A program made the translations under genes and the position numbers. The notes beneath the pieces were generated by a model. That model saw only the letters and a list, made by a program, of their open reading frames with translations, was not told the DNA's origin and made no database searches. A DNA stretch of 11,657 nt from an uncultured Lysobacteraceae bacterium. Lineage in GTDB: Bacteria > Pseudomonadota > Gammaproteobacteria > Xanthomonadales > Xanthomonadaceae. The DNA is taken from the NCBI GenBank assembly GCA_946482565.1, contig CAMLSB010000053.1, positions 1-11,657 of the forward strand, given 5' to 3'. Shown piece after piece: positions 1 to 10,599 of this stretch. Numbering within the stretch: position 1 is the first letter of the stretch; each line of letters opens with the position of its first letter.

Positions 1-448
1 GGATCGGGAAGCGGTCGCCCCAGGCCTGGGCGAGGATCGCGCCGGCGGTGCTGCGGCCGATGCCCGGCAGCGCGACGAGCGCATCGAGGTCGCGCGGCAG
101 TTCGCCGCCGTGGAGCGCCATGCAGGCGCGCGCCGCGGCGTGCAGGTTGCGCGCGCGGGCGTAGTACCCGAGGCCGGACCACAACGCGAGCACGTCGTCG
201 AGCGGTGCGCGGGCGAGCGACGGCAAGTCCGGGAATGCGGCGACGAAACGCTGGAAATACGGGATCACGACCTGCACCTGCGTCTGCTGCAGCATCGCCT
301 CCGACAGCCAGGTGCGGTAGGGCGCGCGCGGATGCTGCCAGGGCAGGTCGTGGCGGCCGTTGCGGTCGAACCAGGCGAGCAGGCTGTGCGCGAAGGCGTC
401 GCCCGCCGGCCTGGCACCGGGCGCCAGGGTCGTCTTAGCGCGGGGCAT
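1..448 (-). CDS. mutY: A/G-specific adenine DNA glycosylase MutY (N-terminal part, runs off left edge)
   Basis: MutY removes adenine mispaired with 8-oxoguanine in base-excision repair. About 149 N-terminal residues are visible, reading leftward from ATG at 448-446. They show the family pattern clearly: HDLPWQ (about 33-38), [12 protein letters not shown] with the expected catalytic Glu at residue 50, [15 protein letters not shown], and the helix-hairpin-helix [12 protein letters not shown]. The window ends right after FPI, so the catalytic Asp of the following LDGNV motif and the C-terminal Fe-S and NUDIX-like parts lie outside and cannot be judged. The N-terminus is roughly 13 residues longer than the E. 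coli protein as I recall it. The start overlaps the end of the upstream AsmA-like gene by 14 nt, which suggests co-translation with it and ftsY. Identity is very secure; the exact start is likely because no nearer start codon lies before the conserved region. Confidence 0.96.
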   Translation of the reverse strand, partial: MPRAKTTLAPGARPAGDAFAHSLLAWFDRNGRHDLPWQHPRAPYRTWLSEAMLQQTQVQVVIPYFQRFVAAFPDLPSLARAPLDDVLALWSGLGYYARARNLHAAARACMALHGGELPRDLDALVALPGIGRSTAGAILAQAWGDRFPI

Positions 449-1754
449 CCGCGACCTCGGGCGAGGACAGCGTCGCTTCGACGCCTTCCAGGCGCGCGCC
501 ATCCAGTTCCAGCAAGGGCGCATGCACGCGCGCGTCGAGCGGTGGCAGCGGGTTCGCATCGTCGGCGGCGAGCCAGCGCTGCACGTCGGCGAGGCGGAAG
601 CGCGCATCGAGCGCAGCGGCGTCGCGCTGCAGCGACAGCGTGGCGACGTCGCCGAGGTCGGGCGCGCCGGTGTAGTCGAGCGCGAACGGCATCGTCGCGG
701 TCGATGCGTCGAGCGGCGCCGGCAGCGCGGGCCAGGCCTGCGGCCAGCGCGCGACATCGCCGTTCAATCGCAGGACGAGGCGTCGCCCGAGGGCGAGCTG
801 GCCGCGCGCGCGCAGCGGAGGCACCGGATCGGTCGCGGCCGCGCCGCGCCCGCGCATCGCGACACCGGCATCGGCGAGCAACCAGACCGCGTTGTCGAAC
901 AGCAGCGGCCCGTATGCACCCAGCGAGAACGGCACGCGCGTCGTGCCCGATTCCCATTGCGCGGCGACACCGATCCGCGCCGGCTGCAGCCGCAGTTCAT
1001 CGGCGCCGAAACGCAGCGGGCCGGACAGCACGATCCATCCCGGCAAAGTCCAGTCGCTGCCGCGCTGCACGGTGATCCGGCCGCTCGCGGCGAAGCCCGT
1101 GCGCGCGTCGCGCAACAGGGCATCCGGATCGTTGATCGTGATGGCGAGGTCGGCGGGAATCGACACCGGCGGATCGAGGTAACGCGCGCGCAATCGCGCG
1201 TGCAGCGCTTCGCCCGGGGCCAGGCGCGGCAGGTCGAGCTGGATACCGTCGATCGTCCAGTCGTCGTTGTCGAGGCGGCCGTCGGTGATGCGCACGCCGT
1301 CGGCGAAGGTCGGCAGTTGCGGCTGCTTCGAGGGCGGGCGCGTGGCGAGCCAGTGCTGCAGCGCGGGCAGGTCGACGCGCGGGGCGTCCAGTTCCAGGCG
1401 CCGCGCCGCGAGCACGTCGCCGCGCGCGCGGATCGTCGACCAGGGCACGGACACCATCGCGCGGTCCGCGTGCAGCAGTTCCTGCGCTGCACCGGGTTCG
1501 CGCACCGAGAGGTCTCGAAGCAACAGCATCGGCGTCCCGCGCAAGCGGTATTCGGCGACGCCCGTGGCGCGGATCTCGAGTCCCAGCGAACTGCCGATGC
1601 GGTCGAGGAGGAAGCGACTGGCACGCTGCGGTTGCAGCAGCGCATGCAGCGCGAGCCACAGCAGCAGGGCGACGCCGACGGCGACTGCGCCGAAAACAAG
1701 CGGGCGCCGCGCGCGACGATCCTTGCTGGCGCCCGCGCGCGGGGCGGTGCCCAT
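435..1754 (-). CDS. AsmA-like single-pass envelope protein, 439 aa
   Basis: This 439-residue protein has a basic N-terminus (KDRRARR), one strong membrane segment at about residues 19-40, and a long region of beta-strand-like, Leu/Ala/Asp/Arg-rich sequence that should face the periplasm. The first 120 residues resemble AsmA-family N-termini: a membrane anchor, then [15 protein letters not shown], a '[12 protein letters not shown]' strand, '[10 protein letters not shown]', and '[15 protein letters not shown]'. Proteins of that type sit at the inner membrane and are implicated in outer-membrane assembly or lipid transfer; any role here is inference. It begins 8 nt after the ftsY stop and overlaps mutY by 14 nt, so it sits inside a compact minus-strand transcription unit. 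No catalytic motif is visible. The AsmA label rests on sequence character only; the gene itself is well supported by its tight packing and sensible protein. Confidence 0.8.
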   Translation of the reverse strand: MGTAPRAGASKDRRARRPLVFGAVAVGVALLLWLALHALLQPQRASRFLLDRIGSSLGLEIRATGVAEYRLRGTPMLLLRDLSVREPGAAQELLHADRAMVSVPWSTIRARGDVLAARRLELDAPRVDLPALQHWLATRPPSKQPQLPTFADGVRITDGRLDNDDWTIDGIQLDLPRLAPGEALHARLRARYLDPPVSIPADLAITINDPDALLRDARTGFAASGRITVQRGSDWTLPGWIVLSGPLRFGADELRLQPARIGVAAQWESGTTRVPFSLGAYGPLLFDNAVWLLADAGVAMRGRGAAATDPVPPLRARGQLALGRRLVLRLNGDVARWPQAWPALPAPLDASTATMPFALDYTGAPDLGDVATLSLQRDAAALDARFRLADVQRWLAADDANPLPPLDARVHAPLLELDGARLEGVEATLSSPEVADAPR

Positions 1755-1762
1755 GCCGTCGC

Positions 1763-2782
1763 TCAGCCGCCCAGCGCCGCAGGCAGCAGCGCGTCGACGA
1801 AGGCCTGCGCATCGAACACGCGCAGGTCCTCGGGACGCTCGCCGATGCCCGCGTAACGGATCGGGATGCCGAACTCACGGGCCAGCGCGAACACCACGCC
1901 GCCCTTCGCCGTGCCGTCGAGCTTGGTCACGACCAGCCCGGTGACGTCGACCGCCGCATGGAACTGGCGCAACTGCGACAGCGCGTTCTGCCCGGTGGTG
2001 CCGTCGATCACCATCAGAACCTCGTGCGGCGCATCCGGATCGAGCTTGCCGAGCACGCGGCGGATCTTGCCGAGCTCCGCCATCAGGCCCTGCTGCGTGT
2101 GCAAGCGGCCGGCGGTGTCCGCGATGAGCACGTCGACGCCGCGCGCCTGCGCCGACTGCAGCGCGTCGTAGGCGACGGCCGCGGCATCGGCATCCTGGCC
2201 CTGCGCGACGACGGGCACGCCGTTGCGTTCGCCCCAGGCCTGCAACTGCGCGACCGCGGCGGCGCGGAAGGTGTCGCCCGCGGCGAGCATCAGCGAGCGG
2301 CCTTCGTCCTTGAAGCGCTTCGCGAGCTTGCCGATGGTGGTGGTCTTGCCGACGCCGTTGACGCCGACGGTGAGCACAACGAAGGGACGCGCGGCCGGAT
2401 CGATGGCCAGCGGCACCGCGACCGGACGCAGCATTTCGACCAGGTCGGCGCGCAACGCGGCGAGCAGCGCCTGCGCGTCGGCGAATTCGCGCGCCTTCAT
2501 GCGCCGGCGCAGGCCTTCGACCAGGGCCGTCGTGGCCGGCACGCCGACGTCGGCGAGCAGCAGCGCGGTCTCGATCTCGTCGAGCAGCTCGTCGTCGAGG
2601 CGCGGATTGCGGGAAAACAGCCCACCAAGGCCGCGGGCGAAGGCACTGCCGCGCAGGCGCTCACGCCACCCGGGCGCGCCCGCCGCAGCCGGGGGCGCGG
2701 CGTTCGCGGCGGGTTCGGTGGCGGCCGGTTCGGGCGCCGCGGCCGCCGTCTCCGGCCGGTTGCGGCGGAAGAAACTCACCAT
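1763..2782 (-). CDS. ftsY: Signal recognition particle receptor FtsY
   Basis: FtsY is the membrane-associated SRP receptor GTPase that docks ribosome-nascent chain complexes at the Sec translocon. The 339-residue product has a short Ala/Pro/Glu-rich acidic A region (about 11-36), an N domain (about 40-130, including LDDELLDEIETALLLADVG), and a G domain with GVNGVGKTTT at 140-149, DTFRAAA at 170-176, DTAGR at 222-226 and TKLDGTAKGG at 286-295. The end (GIGERPEDLRVFDAQAFVDALL) is typical. I chose the ATG at 2782 because it gives MVSFFRRN; an ATG four codons upstream (2794, MVPT-) is equally open, and neither has a convincing Shine-Dalgarno. The reading frame stays open upstream across antisense rsmD, but that part is a GC-driven artefact. 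Divergent from rsmD, with 58 bp between the starts. Confidence 0.97.
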   Translation of the reverse strand: MVSFFRRNRPETAAAAPEPAATEPAANAAPPAAAGAPGWRERLRGSAFARGLGGLFSRNPRLDDELLDEIETALLLADVGVPATTALVEGLRRRMKAREFADAQALLAALRADLVEMLRPVAVPLAIDPAARPFVVLTVGVNGVGKTTTIGKLAKRFKDEGRSLMLAAGDTFRAAAVAQLQAWGERNGVPVVAQGQDADAAAVAYDALQSAQARGVDVLIADTAGRLHTQQGLMAELGKIRRVLGKLDPDAPHEVLMVIDGTTGQNALSQLRQFHAAVDVTGLVVTKLDGTAKGGVVFALAREFGIPIRYAGIGERPEDLRVFDAQAFVDALLPAALGG

Positions 2783-2818
2783 CGTGGGGACCATCGCGCA
2801 GAATGGCGCGCATGGTAG

Positions 2819-3982
<1,164 letters not shown>

Positions 3983-4002
3983 GTTCCGTTTGCAATATTT
4001 TT

Positions 4003-4009
4003 GGGGGAG
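4003..4009 (+). promoter_or_regulatory. Strong Shine-Dalgarno deciding the lipoprotein start
   Basis: GGGGGAG sits 7 nt before ATG at 4017. It follows a short A/T-rich stretch (CAATATTTTT, 3993-4002) that stands out in this GC-rich region and probably keeps the initiation site unstructured. It fixes the start at 4017 instead of the in-frame TTG at 3990. Confidence 0.75.
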
Positions 4010-4016
4010 AGATGCG

Positions 4017-4508
4017 ATGAAGACGATGACCCGACTGCTGATGATCGCCTGCCTGGTGCTGCCGTTCATGGCATGCAAGAAGCACGAGGCCCCGGCGCCG
4101 GCGGTCAAGGCGCCGATGAGCGCACCGAAGACCGACGACCGCCAGGCCTGGGTGGACTACCTCAACGATGTGGTCCCGCGCCACCTGGCCGGCATCCCGA
4201 ACCAGCCGTACGTGTACCTGCTGCCGGGCGAGAGCGCGCCGGACTTCCAGGACCAGTACGACCGCATGCTGGAGAAGGCGCAGAGCGACGTCGCCCGCGG
4301 CATCATCACCGGCAACATGCTGGCCTATGCCTCGCCGGCTTCGGCGAAGATGGCCGACCTGGTGATCGCGGCGTTCAACGGCGTGCCCGCCGATTCGATG
4401 AAGGGCGTGCGCGTCCTGTTCATCGGCAAGGCGGCCGACAGCGATCGCGTCAAGGCGGCCGTGTCGCCCGCCGGCGTCGAGTACGTGTTCGTCGATACCG
4501 CCAAGTAG
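4017..4508 (+). CDS. Small predicted lipoprotein of unknown function
   Basis: This 163-residue protein starts MKTMTRLLMIACLVLPFMAC followed by KKHEAP. It has a short basic N-region, a hydrophobic core (7-19) and a lipobox-like FMAC with Cys20 as the expected lipid-modified residue. Phe at -3 is unusual, so an ordinary membrane anchor is possible. An Ala/Pro/Lys linker (24-37) precedes a folded-looking domain (about 40-163) containing WVDYLNDVVPRHL, PYVYLLPGE, YDRMLEKAQSDVARGI, and a C-terminal alternating pattern VRVLFIGKAADSDRVKAAVSPAGVEYVFVD, suggesting an alpha/beta fold. I do not recognise a family. It lies between coaD and a ferredoxin that are close neighbours in other gammaproteobacteria (from memory), so it looks like an insertion in a conserved run. 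It has its own strong Shine-Dalgarno, unlike its coupled neighbours. Confidence 0.85.
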   Translation: MKTMTRLLMIACLVLPFMACKKHEAPAPAVKAPMSAPKTDDRQAWVDYLNDVVPRHLAGIPNQPYVYLLPGESAPDFQDQYDRMLEKAQSDVARGIITGNMLAYASPASAKMADLVIAAFNGVPADSMKGVRVLFIGKAADSDRVKAAVSPAGVEYVFVDTAK

Positions 4509-6588
<2,080 letters not shown>

Positions 6589-6592
<4 letters not shown>

Positions 6593-7494
6593 AGCTCTGG
6601 TCGATCCCGGGCAACACGCAGAAGCTCGACGGCGGCGCGATGTACGGCAACGCGCCGCGCGCGATGTGGGAGCGCTGGTCGCCGCCCGACGAGGCCAACC
6701 GCATCGCGCTCGCCTGCCGCGCGCTGCTCGCCAGCCCGATCGGGGGCAAGACCGTGCTGTTCGAAACCGGCATCGGCGCGTTCTTCGAGCCGAAGCTGCG
6801 CGAGCGCTACGGCGTGCAGGAATCGCGGCACGTGCTGCTCGATTCGCTGCGCGACGCCGGGTTTTCGCACGAGGACGTGGACGTCGTCGTGCTGTCGCAC
6901 CTGCACTTCGACCACGCCGGCGGGCTGCTCGCGGCGTGGGAAGAGGGCGCGCCACCACGACTGCTGTTCCCGAACGCGACGTTCGTGGTCGGCAGGGAAC
7001 ACTGGGACCGCGCGCGCGATCCGCATCCGCGCGACCGCGCCAGCTTCATTCCCGGACTCGCGGGGCTGCTCGAAGCGAGCGGCCGCCTGGAACTGGTCGA
7101 CGGCCGGCATTCGCGCGCGCTCGGCGCCGCGGTGCGCTTCCACTACAGCGATGGCCACACGCCGGGGCTGATGCTCGCCGAAATCGTCGGTCCGGAACGG
7201 GCAGGTTCCGGGCCCGACGGCGGCGAGGCGCACGGCGGCGTGGTGTTCTGCGCCGACCTGATCCCCGGCCGGCCGTGGGTCCACGTGCCGATCACGATGG
7301 GCTACGACCGCAACGCCGAATTGCTGATCGACGAGAAGCGCGAATTCCTCGCCGACAAGCTCGCGCGCAACGTGCATCTCTATTTCACCCACGACCCGGG
7401 CTGCGCGCTGGCGCGCGTGGTGCGCGATGAGCGCGGCCGCTACGGCACCGCGAACGAGGTCGCCGAACTGCACGCGAGGACGCTCGCGGCATGA
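6589..7494 (+). CDS. Metallo-beta-lactamase-fold hydrolase, YtnP-like (possible lactonase)
   Basis: This 301-residue protein has a full MBL zinc site: H104-L-H106-F-D108-H109 in [11 protein letters not shown]190 in SDGHTPG, D223 in FCADLIPG and H268 in FTHDPG. There is no signal peptide, so a cytoplasmic enzyme is expected. The N-terminus ([21 protein letters not shown]), [16 protein letters not shown]-x-IP and MGYD resemble the Bacillus YtnP quorum-quenching lactonase family as I recall it (DGGAMFG, SGIG, SDGH, MADIMP, MAYD). An acyl-homoserine-lactone or other lactone substrate is therefore plausible but unproven; MBL families change substrate easily. An insert rich in Gly/Pro/Glu (about 198-216, just before D223) separates two strands. 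It starts at the ATGA overlap with ggt and ends in an ATGA overlap with the TMEM43-like gene, so all three are likely made together. Confidence 0.92.
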
Positions 7495-8264
7495 AGCGCG
7501 CGCGGGCGCGTGCGCTCGGCCTCGTCGCGTTCGCGGGCCTGGCCTGCGCCGCCGGCATGGCGCGCGCGCAGGCCCCCGCGCCCGATCCGGCGGCGCCGCC
7601 GCAACCCGCGACGACGGTGCGCGACCCCGATTTCGGCGTGGTCGCGCGGCATTTCGGCCTCGAGCGCGACGTCGAGATGTTCCAGTGGCAGCGTCGCGGC
7701 GAAAACTACCAGCGTGCATGGAGCAACGTAGCGCTCGATTCGTCGGGCTTCGCGCCCGGCCACGACAACCCGCCGCTTCCACTGCATGGCCACCGCTGGA
7801 CCGCCAGCGAAGTGCGCGTCGATGGCGTTCCGCTGGATCCCGGCGTGTTGCCCGCGCTCGGCGAATGGACGCCGTTCCGGCCAAGCTTCAACGCGCTGCC
7901 GGGTAACCTGGCGGCGACGTTCCAGCCGCAGGGCGATGGCCTGGGTACGGCCGAGGATCCGATGGATCCGCAGGTCGGCGACCTGCGCATCCACTGGCGC
8001 GAACTGCGCCTGCCGCCGCTGGGCGACCGGCTCGTGCTGGTCGGTGGCCGCTGGCGCATGAAGGTCGAGGCTGCGCCGCAAGTTGCGGCGGACGGGAACG
8101 CCGGCGGCGATGCGGTCGCAGCGCGGACGCCGGAGCGTGGGCGCCTTGCGGTCGGCCTCGGGGTCGCGTTCCTGCTGGTGTTCCTCGCCGGATTCGGCAC
8201 GGCACGCTGGCTGCGCCGCCGTTCGCGCGGCCCGCGCCGCGCTAGCGCGCGTCCCCGGTCCTAG
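7491..8264 (+). CDS. Short TMEM43-like membrane protein with periplasmic domain
   Basis: The 257-residue protein has an N-terminal signal sequence (1-26, ARA before Gln27; it could remain as an anchor), a Pro/Ala linker, a domain at about 43-190, a Gly/Ala linker and one membrane helix (about 218-238) followed by an Arg-rich tail. The domain resembles the TMEM43/LUMA family: [56 protein letters not shown], and [11 protein letters not shown] parallel human SDPNYGV, RHVEMYQW, YNTEW, GHKNP, IGRFFLS and YPEVGDLRVSF as I remember them. Known relatives are about 350-400 residues with several C-terminal membrane helices, so this is a shortened form with a single one. Function unknown. It is coupled to the MBL gene by ATGA and converges on upp, sharing its stop region. 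Confidence 0.85.
   Translation: MKRARARALGLVAFAGLACAAGMARAQAPAPDPAAPPQPATTVRDPDFGVVARHFGLERDVEMFQWQRRGENYQRAWSNVALDSSGFAPGHDNPPLPLHGHRWTASEVRVDGVPLDPGVLPALGEWTPFRPSFNALPGNLAATFQPQGDGLGTAEDPMDPQVGDLRIHWRELRLPPLGDRLVLVGGRWRMKVEAAPQVAADGNAGGDAVAARTPERGRLAVGLGVAFLLVFLAGFGTARWLRRRSRGPRRASARPRS
8261..8264. other. Shared palindromic CTAG stop of two convergent genes
   Basis: The TMEM43-like gene stops with TAG at 8262-8264 on the plus strand and upp stops with TAG read from 8263-8261 on the minus strand. The two stop codons overlap within the self-complementary CTAG, so the genes abut tail to tail with no room for a separate terminator. Each transcript must therefore end inside or beyond the other gene. 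Confidence 0.9.
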
Positions 8265-8893
8265 CGCACGCGCGTACCGAAGATGCGGTCGCCCGCGTCG
8301 CCCAGCCCGGGCAGGATGTAGCCGCGCTCGTTGAGGCGTTCGTCGATCGCGGCCACGTAGGCATCGACATCGGGATGCGCCGCCTGCAGCGCTTGCAGGC
8401 CTTCCGGCGCGGCCACGAGGAACAGGCCTTTCACGCGCGTCGCGCCCGCCGCCTTGAGCATGTCGATCGTCGCGACCAGGGTGCCGCCGGTCGCGAGCAT
8501 CGGGTCGAGGATGATCACGGTGCGGTCGGCGATGTCGCCGACGAGGTTCTCGTAATAGGTTTCCGGCAGCAGCGTCGCCTCGTCCCGGCGCATGCCGACG
8601 ACGCTGACCTTCGCGGCCGGGATCAGTTCGAGCACGCCCGGCAGCATGCCCAGGCCCGCGCGCAGGATCGGGACCAGCGTGACCTTGCGGCCCTTGATGC
8701 GGCGCACCGGCACCGGGCCGGCCCAGCCTTCGACCACCGTGTCCTCGGTCTCGAGGTCGGCGGTGGCTTCGTAGGTGAGCAGCGCGGCGACTTCGCCGGC
8801 GAGTTCGCGGAAGGTCTTGGTGCTGTTGTCGGCGCGTCGCATCAGGCCCAGCTTGTGCTGGACCAGCGGATGGCTGACCTGGACGATTCCCAT
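8261..8893 (-). CDS. upp: Uracil phosphoribosyltransferase
   Basis: Upp converts uracil and PRPP to UMP in pyrimidine salvage. The 210-residue product is full length and shows [11 protein letters not shown] (74-84), the PRPP-binding loop [11 protein letters not shown] (128-138), and the C-terminal uracil-binding [12 protein letters not shown] (192-203). The end reads FGTRVR where many relatives end FGTK. The ATG at 8893 is preceded on the minus strand by GAGGGAAG about 7 nt upstream, a good ribosome binding site. Upp lies downstream of the aminotransferase, but a terminator-like inverted repeat separates them, so it may have its own promoter; I see no clear one in the short gap. Its 3' end abuts the convergent TMEM43-like gene. 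Confidence 0.98.
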   Translation of the reverse strand: MGIVQVSHPLVQHKLGLMRRADNSTKTFRELAGEVAALLTYEATADLETEDTVVEGWAGPVPVRRIKGRKVTLVPILRAGLGMLPGVLELIPAAKVSVVGMRRDEATLLPETYYENLVGDIADRTVIILDPMLATGGTLVATIDMLKAAGATRVKGLFLVAAPEGLQALQAAHPDVDAYVAAIDERLNERGYILPGLGDAGDRIFGTRVR

Positions 8894-8926
8894 CGCGGCG
8901 CTTCCCTCGGGAGGACAGTTGGAAAG

Positions 8927-8965
8927 AGCAGGCCGCGATGGTATCGCGCCGTCAGGCGGCCTGCT
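8927..8965 (-). terminator. Terminator-like inverted repeat at the end of the aminotransferase gene
   Basis: AGCAGGCCGC (8927-8936) and GCGGCCTGCT (8956-8965) form a perfect 10-bp inverted repeat with a 19-nt spacer that contains the aminotransferase stop (8954-8952). Read on the minus strand, the stem is followed by CTCTTTCC, a weak pyrimidine tail. A second, smaller perfect hairpin (CGCGAT 8934-8939 / ATCGCG 8943-8948, 3-nt loop) overlaps its downstream arm, so the two compete. It could end aminotransferase transcription or attenuate read-through into upp. The short T-run makes full termination uncertain. Confidence 0.5.
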
Positions 8966-10454
8966 GCTGCCGCGGGCCTTCCAGCAGCGCCTGCTTCACC
9001 AGCTGCACCACCAGCTGCAGCTCGTCTTCCTGCATGGCGAAATGCGGGGTGAATCGCAGCGAATTCTCGCCGCCGTGGATCACGCCGAGACCGCGCTCGC
9101 GCAGCCACTCCTCGGTGGAACCGGCGCCGTAGCCCTTGAACTGCGGCGCGAGCTCGCACGAGAACAGCAGGCCTGTGCCCTGGACCTTGGTCACCAGGCC
9201 GCCGGTTTCCGACTTCAGCGCCTCGAGCATGGCGATCGCCTGGCGGCCGCGCTCGCGGATGTTCGCGCGCAGTTCCGGCGTCAGCATCGAGAGCACGGTG
9301 CAGGCGACGTCGAGGCCGCGCGGATTGGCGGTCATCGTGTTGCCGTAGGTGCCGCGCGCGTAGATCGCGGCGGTGCGCGCGTTGGTCGCGAGCACCGACA
9401 GCGGGAACTGGCCGGCGTTGAGCGCCTTGGAGTAGGTCTCCATGTCCGGCGCCTCCTGGCCCTCGAAGCCGGGATAGTCGACGACCGACAGCGTGCCCGC
9501 CGCGCGCAGGCCGGCCTGGATCGAGTCGACGAGGAACAGCGCGCCGTGCGCCTTGGTGAGCTCGCGCGCGGCGGCGTAGAACTCGACCGGCACGCTGCGG
9601 CCCGGGTCGCCTTCGCCCATCACCGGCTCGAGGAACATCGCCTCGATGAACCAGCCGTTCGCGTCGGCATCCGCAAAGGCCTTGCGCAGCGCGGCCAGGT
9701 CGTAGGGCTCGATCGCGATCACCGAGTCCTCGCCGCGGTAGCTGGCGAGGAACTTCAGGTAGGTCTTGCGGCTGGAATCGGAATACAGGGCAGGGCGGTC
9801 GGTGCGACCGTGGAAGCTGCCCTTGACCACGAGGCGCTTGACCTTGCGGCCGGCGTGGCGCGCGCCCGGATCGGTCATCGCCTTGGTGTTGGTGTCGGCG
9901 ATGCGCGCGGCCAGCGACACCGACTCGGAGCCGGAGTTGAGGCACATGAACTTCGCGTACGGGCAGCCCTCCTTGCGGCTGTGGCCGATCTCGTTGCGCA
10001 GCGCGCGCGTGAAGCGCAGCTGCGACAGGCTCGGGGTCATGATGTTGGCCAGCGCCTGCGGCCTGGCCATCGCCTCGAGCACCGCCTTGGGCGCATGGCC
10101 GAAGCCGAGCATGCCGTAGCCACCGGTGTCGTACAGCACGGCGCCCTTCAGGGTCACGATCCACGGGCCGCGCGCGGCGAGCGCGATGTACGGGTTCACC
10201 GCGTCCTGCGGGTAGAAGTTCACGAAGTCGGCCTGCACGGCGGCGACCTGCGCGTCCTCGTCGAGGTCGAGCAGGTCGGCGAAGTCTTCGCGGACGCGCG
10301 CGTATTCGGCCGCGGCCGCGGCGAGCGCTTCGACGAGGTCCGGATGGCTGGCGGCGAAGCGCTGCACCGTCGCGTCGTCGAGGCCGGTCGTGCGGCGCTG
10401 GCCCTTGTGGGCACGGAGCGGGGCGAGCTGCCCGATGAGCGGGTGGTCGACCAT
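8952..10454 (-). CDS. Class III PLP-dependent aminotransferase, substrate unknown
   Basis: The 500-residue protein has the class III (ornithine/GABA/lysine aminotransferase-like) fold order: [13 protein letters not shown] (108-120), the PLP-phosphate loop NSGSES (173-178), SFHGRT (213-218), [10 protein letters not shown] (276-285), Asp310 in FLVDSIQAG for the pyridine nitrogen, Lys343 in [13 protein letters not shown] for the Schiff base, GTYGNTM (368-374), and FSCEL/RFTPHF near the end. An unusual N-terminal region of about 90 residues precedes the fold. Two active-site motifs diverge: DSIQAG in place of the usual DEVQTG, and QFPLS in place of GGFPLGA. ATG at 10454 has GAGGA 7 nt upstream. 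It is divergent from an Lrp-type gene, suggesting amino-acid-responsive control. Lysine, ornithine or another omega-amino substrate is possible; I cannot choose. Confidence 0.93.
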   Translation of the reverse strand: MVDHPLIGQLAPLRAHKGQRRTTGLDDATVQRFAASHPDLVEALAAAAAEYARVREDFADLLDLDEDAQVAAVQADFVNFYPQDAVNPYIALAARGPWIVTLKGAVLYDTGGYGMLGFGHAPKAVLEAMARPQALANIMTPSLSQLRFTRALRNEIGHSRKEGCPYAKFMCLNSGSESVSLAARIADTNTKAMTDPGARHAGRKVKRLVVKGSFHGRTDRPALYSDSSRKTYLKFLASYRGEDSVIAIEPYDLAALRKAFADADANGWFIEAMFLEPVMGEGDPGRSVPVEFYAAARELTKAHGALFLVDSIQAGLRAAGTLSVVDYPGFEGQEAPDMETYSKALNAGQFPLSVLATNARTAAIYARGTYGNTMTANPRGLDVACTVLSMLTPELRANIRERGRQAIAMLEALKSETGGLVTKVQGTGLLFSCELAPQFKGYGAGSTEEWLRERGLGVIHGGENSLRFTPHFAMQEDELQLVVQLVKQALLEGPRQQQAA

Positions 10455-10511
10455 GGTGGAGTCCTCGTTCTGGAGTGGGGGCGGCGCCGGGAGCGGCGCG
10501 CCAACCTGCCT

Positions 10512-10517
10512 ATTATC
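10512..10517 (-). promoter_or_regulatory. Possible -10 element of the aminotransferase promoter
   Basis: On the minus strand this reads GATAAT (five of six bases of TATAAT), in an A/T-rich patch (TTTCCGATAATAGG) that stands out locally. A start of transcription near 10505 would leave a leader of about 50 nt before the ATG at 10454. No good -35 box is seen 16-18 bp upstream, which would fit an activator-dependent promoter with the repeats at 10544-10581 just upstream. Confidence 0.35.
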
Positions 10518-10543
10518 GGAAACTTTTCGGCGGACGGCAGGTG

Positions 10544-10581
10544 CGATCTGCGCAGATTCCCTGTAGATTTCGGCGATCTGC
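10544..10581. promoter_or_regulatory. Probable operator region: palindrome plus 30-bp-spaced direct repeats
   Basis: ATCTGCGCAGAT (10546-10557) is a perfect 12-bp palindrome. The octamer CGATCTGC occurs at 10544-10551 and again at 10574-10581, exactly 30 bp apart (about three helical turns), and GCAGAT/ATCTGC also form an outer inverted pair spanning 10552-10581. AGATT occurs twice between (10554-10558, 10565-10569). The cluster lies upstream of both the Lrp-type gene and the aminotransferase, where Lrp/AsnC proteins, which bind several phased sites as multimers, would be expected to act. Binding is inference. Confidence 0.5.
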
Positions 10582-10599
10582 CGAGCCGGACCCAGCAAC

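Noticed and set aside
360..1856. Plus-strand open frame of about 500 codons at the left end
   Set aside because: It is antisense to mutY, the AsmA-like gene and the end of ftsY, with Arg-rich composition and no recognisable motif.
3990..4016. TTG start adding nine residues to the lipoprotein
   Set aside because: ATG at 4017 has a strong Shine-Dalgarno at the right distance and gives a proper signal sequence; the extension would put aromatic and charged residues before it.
8952..10454. Assignment as lysine 6-aminotransferase (lat) because an Lrp-type gene is adjacent, as in mycobacteria
   Set aside because: The active-site motifs do not match lysine 6-aminotransferase closely enough as I recall it; neighbour evidence alone is not sufficient.
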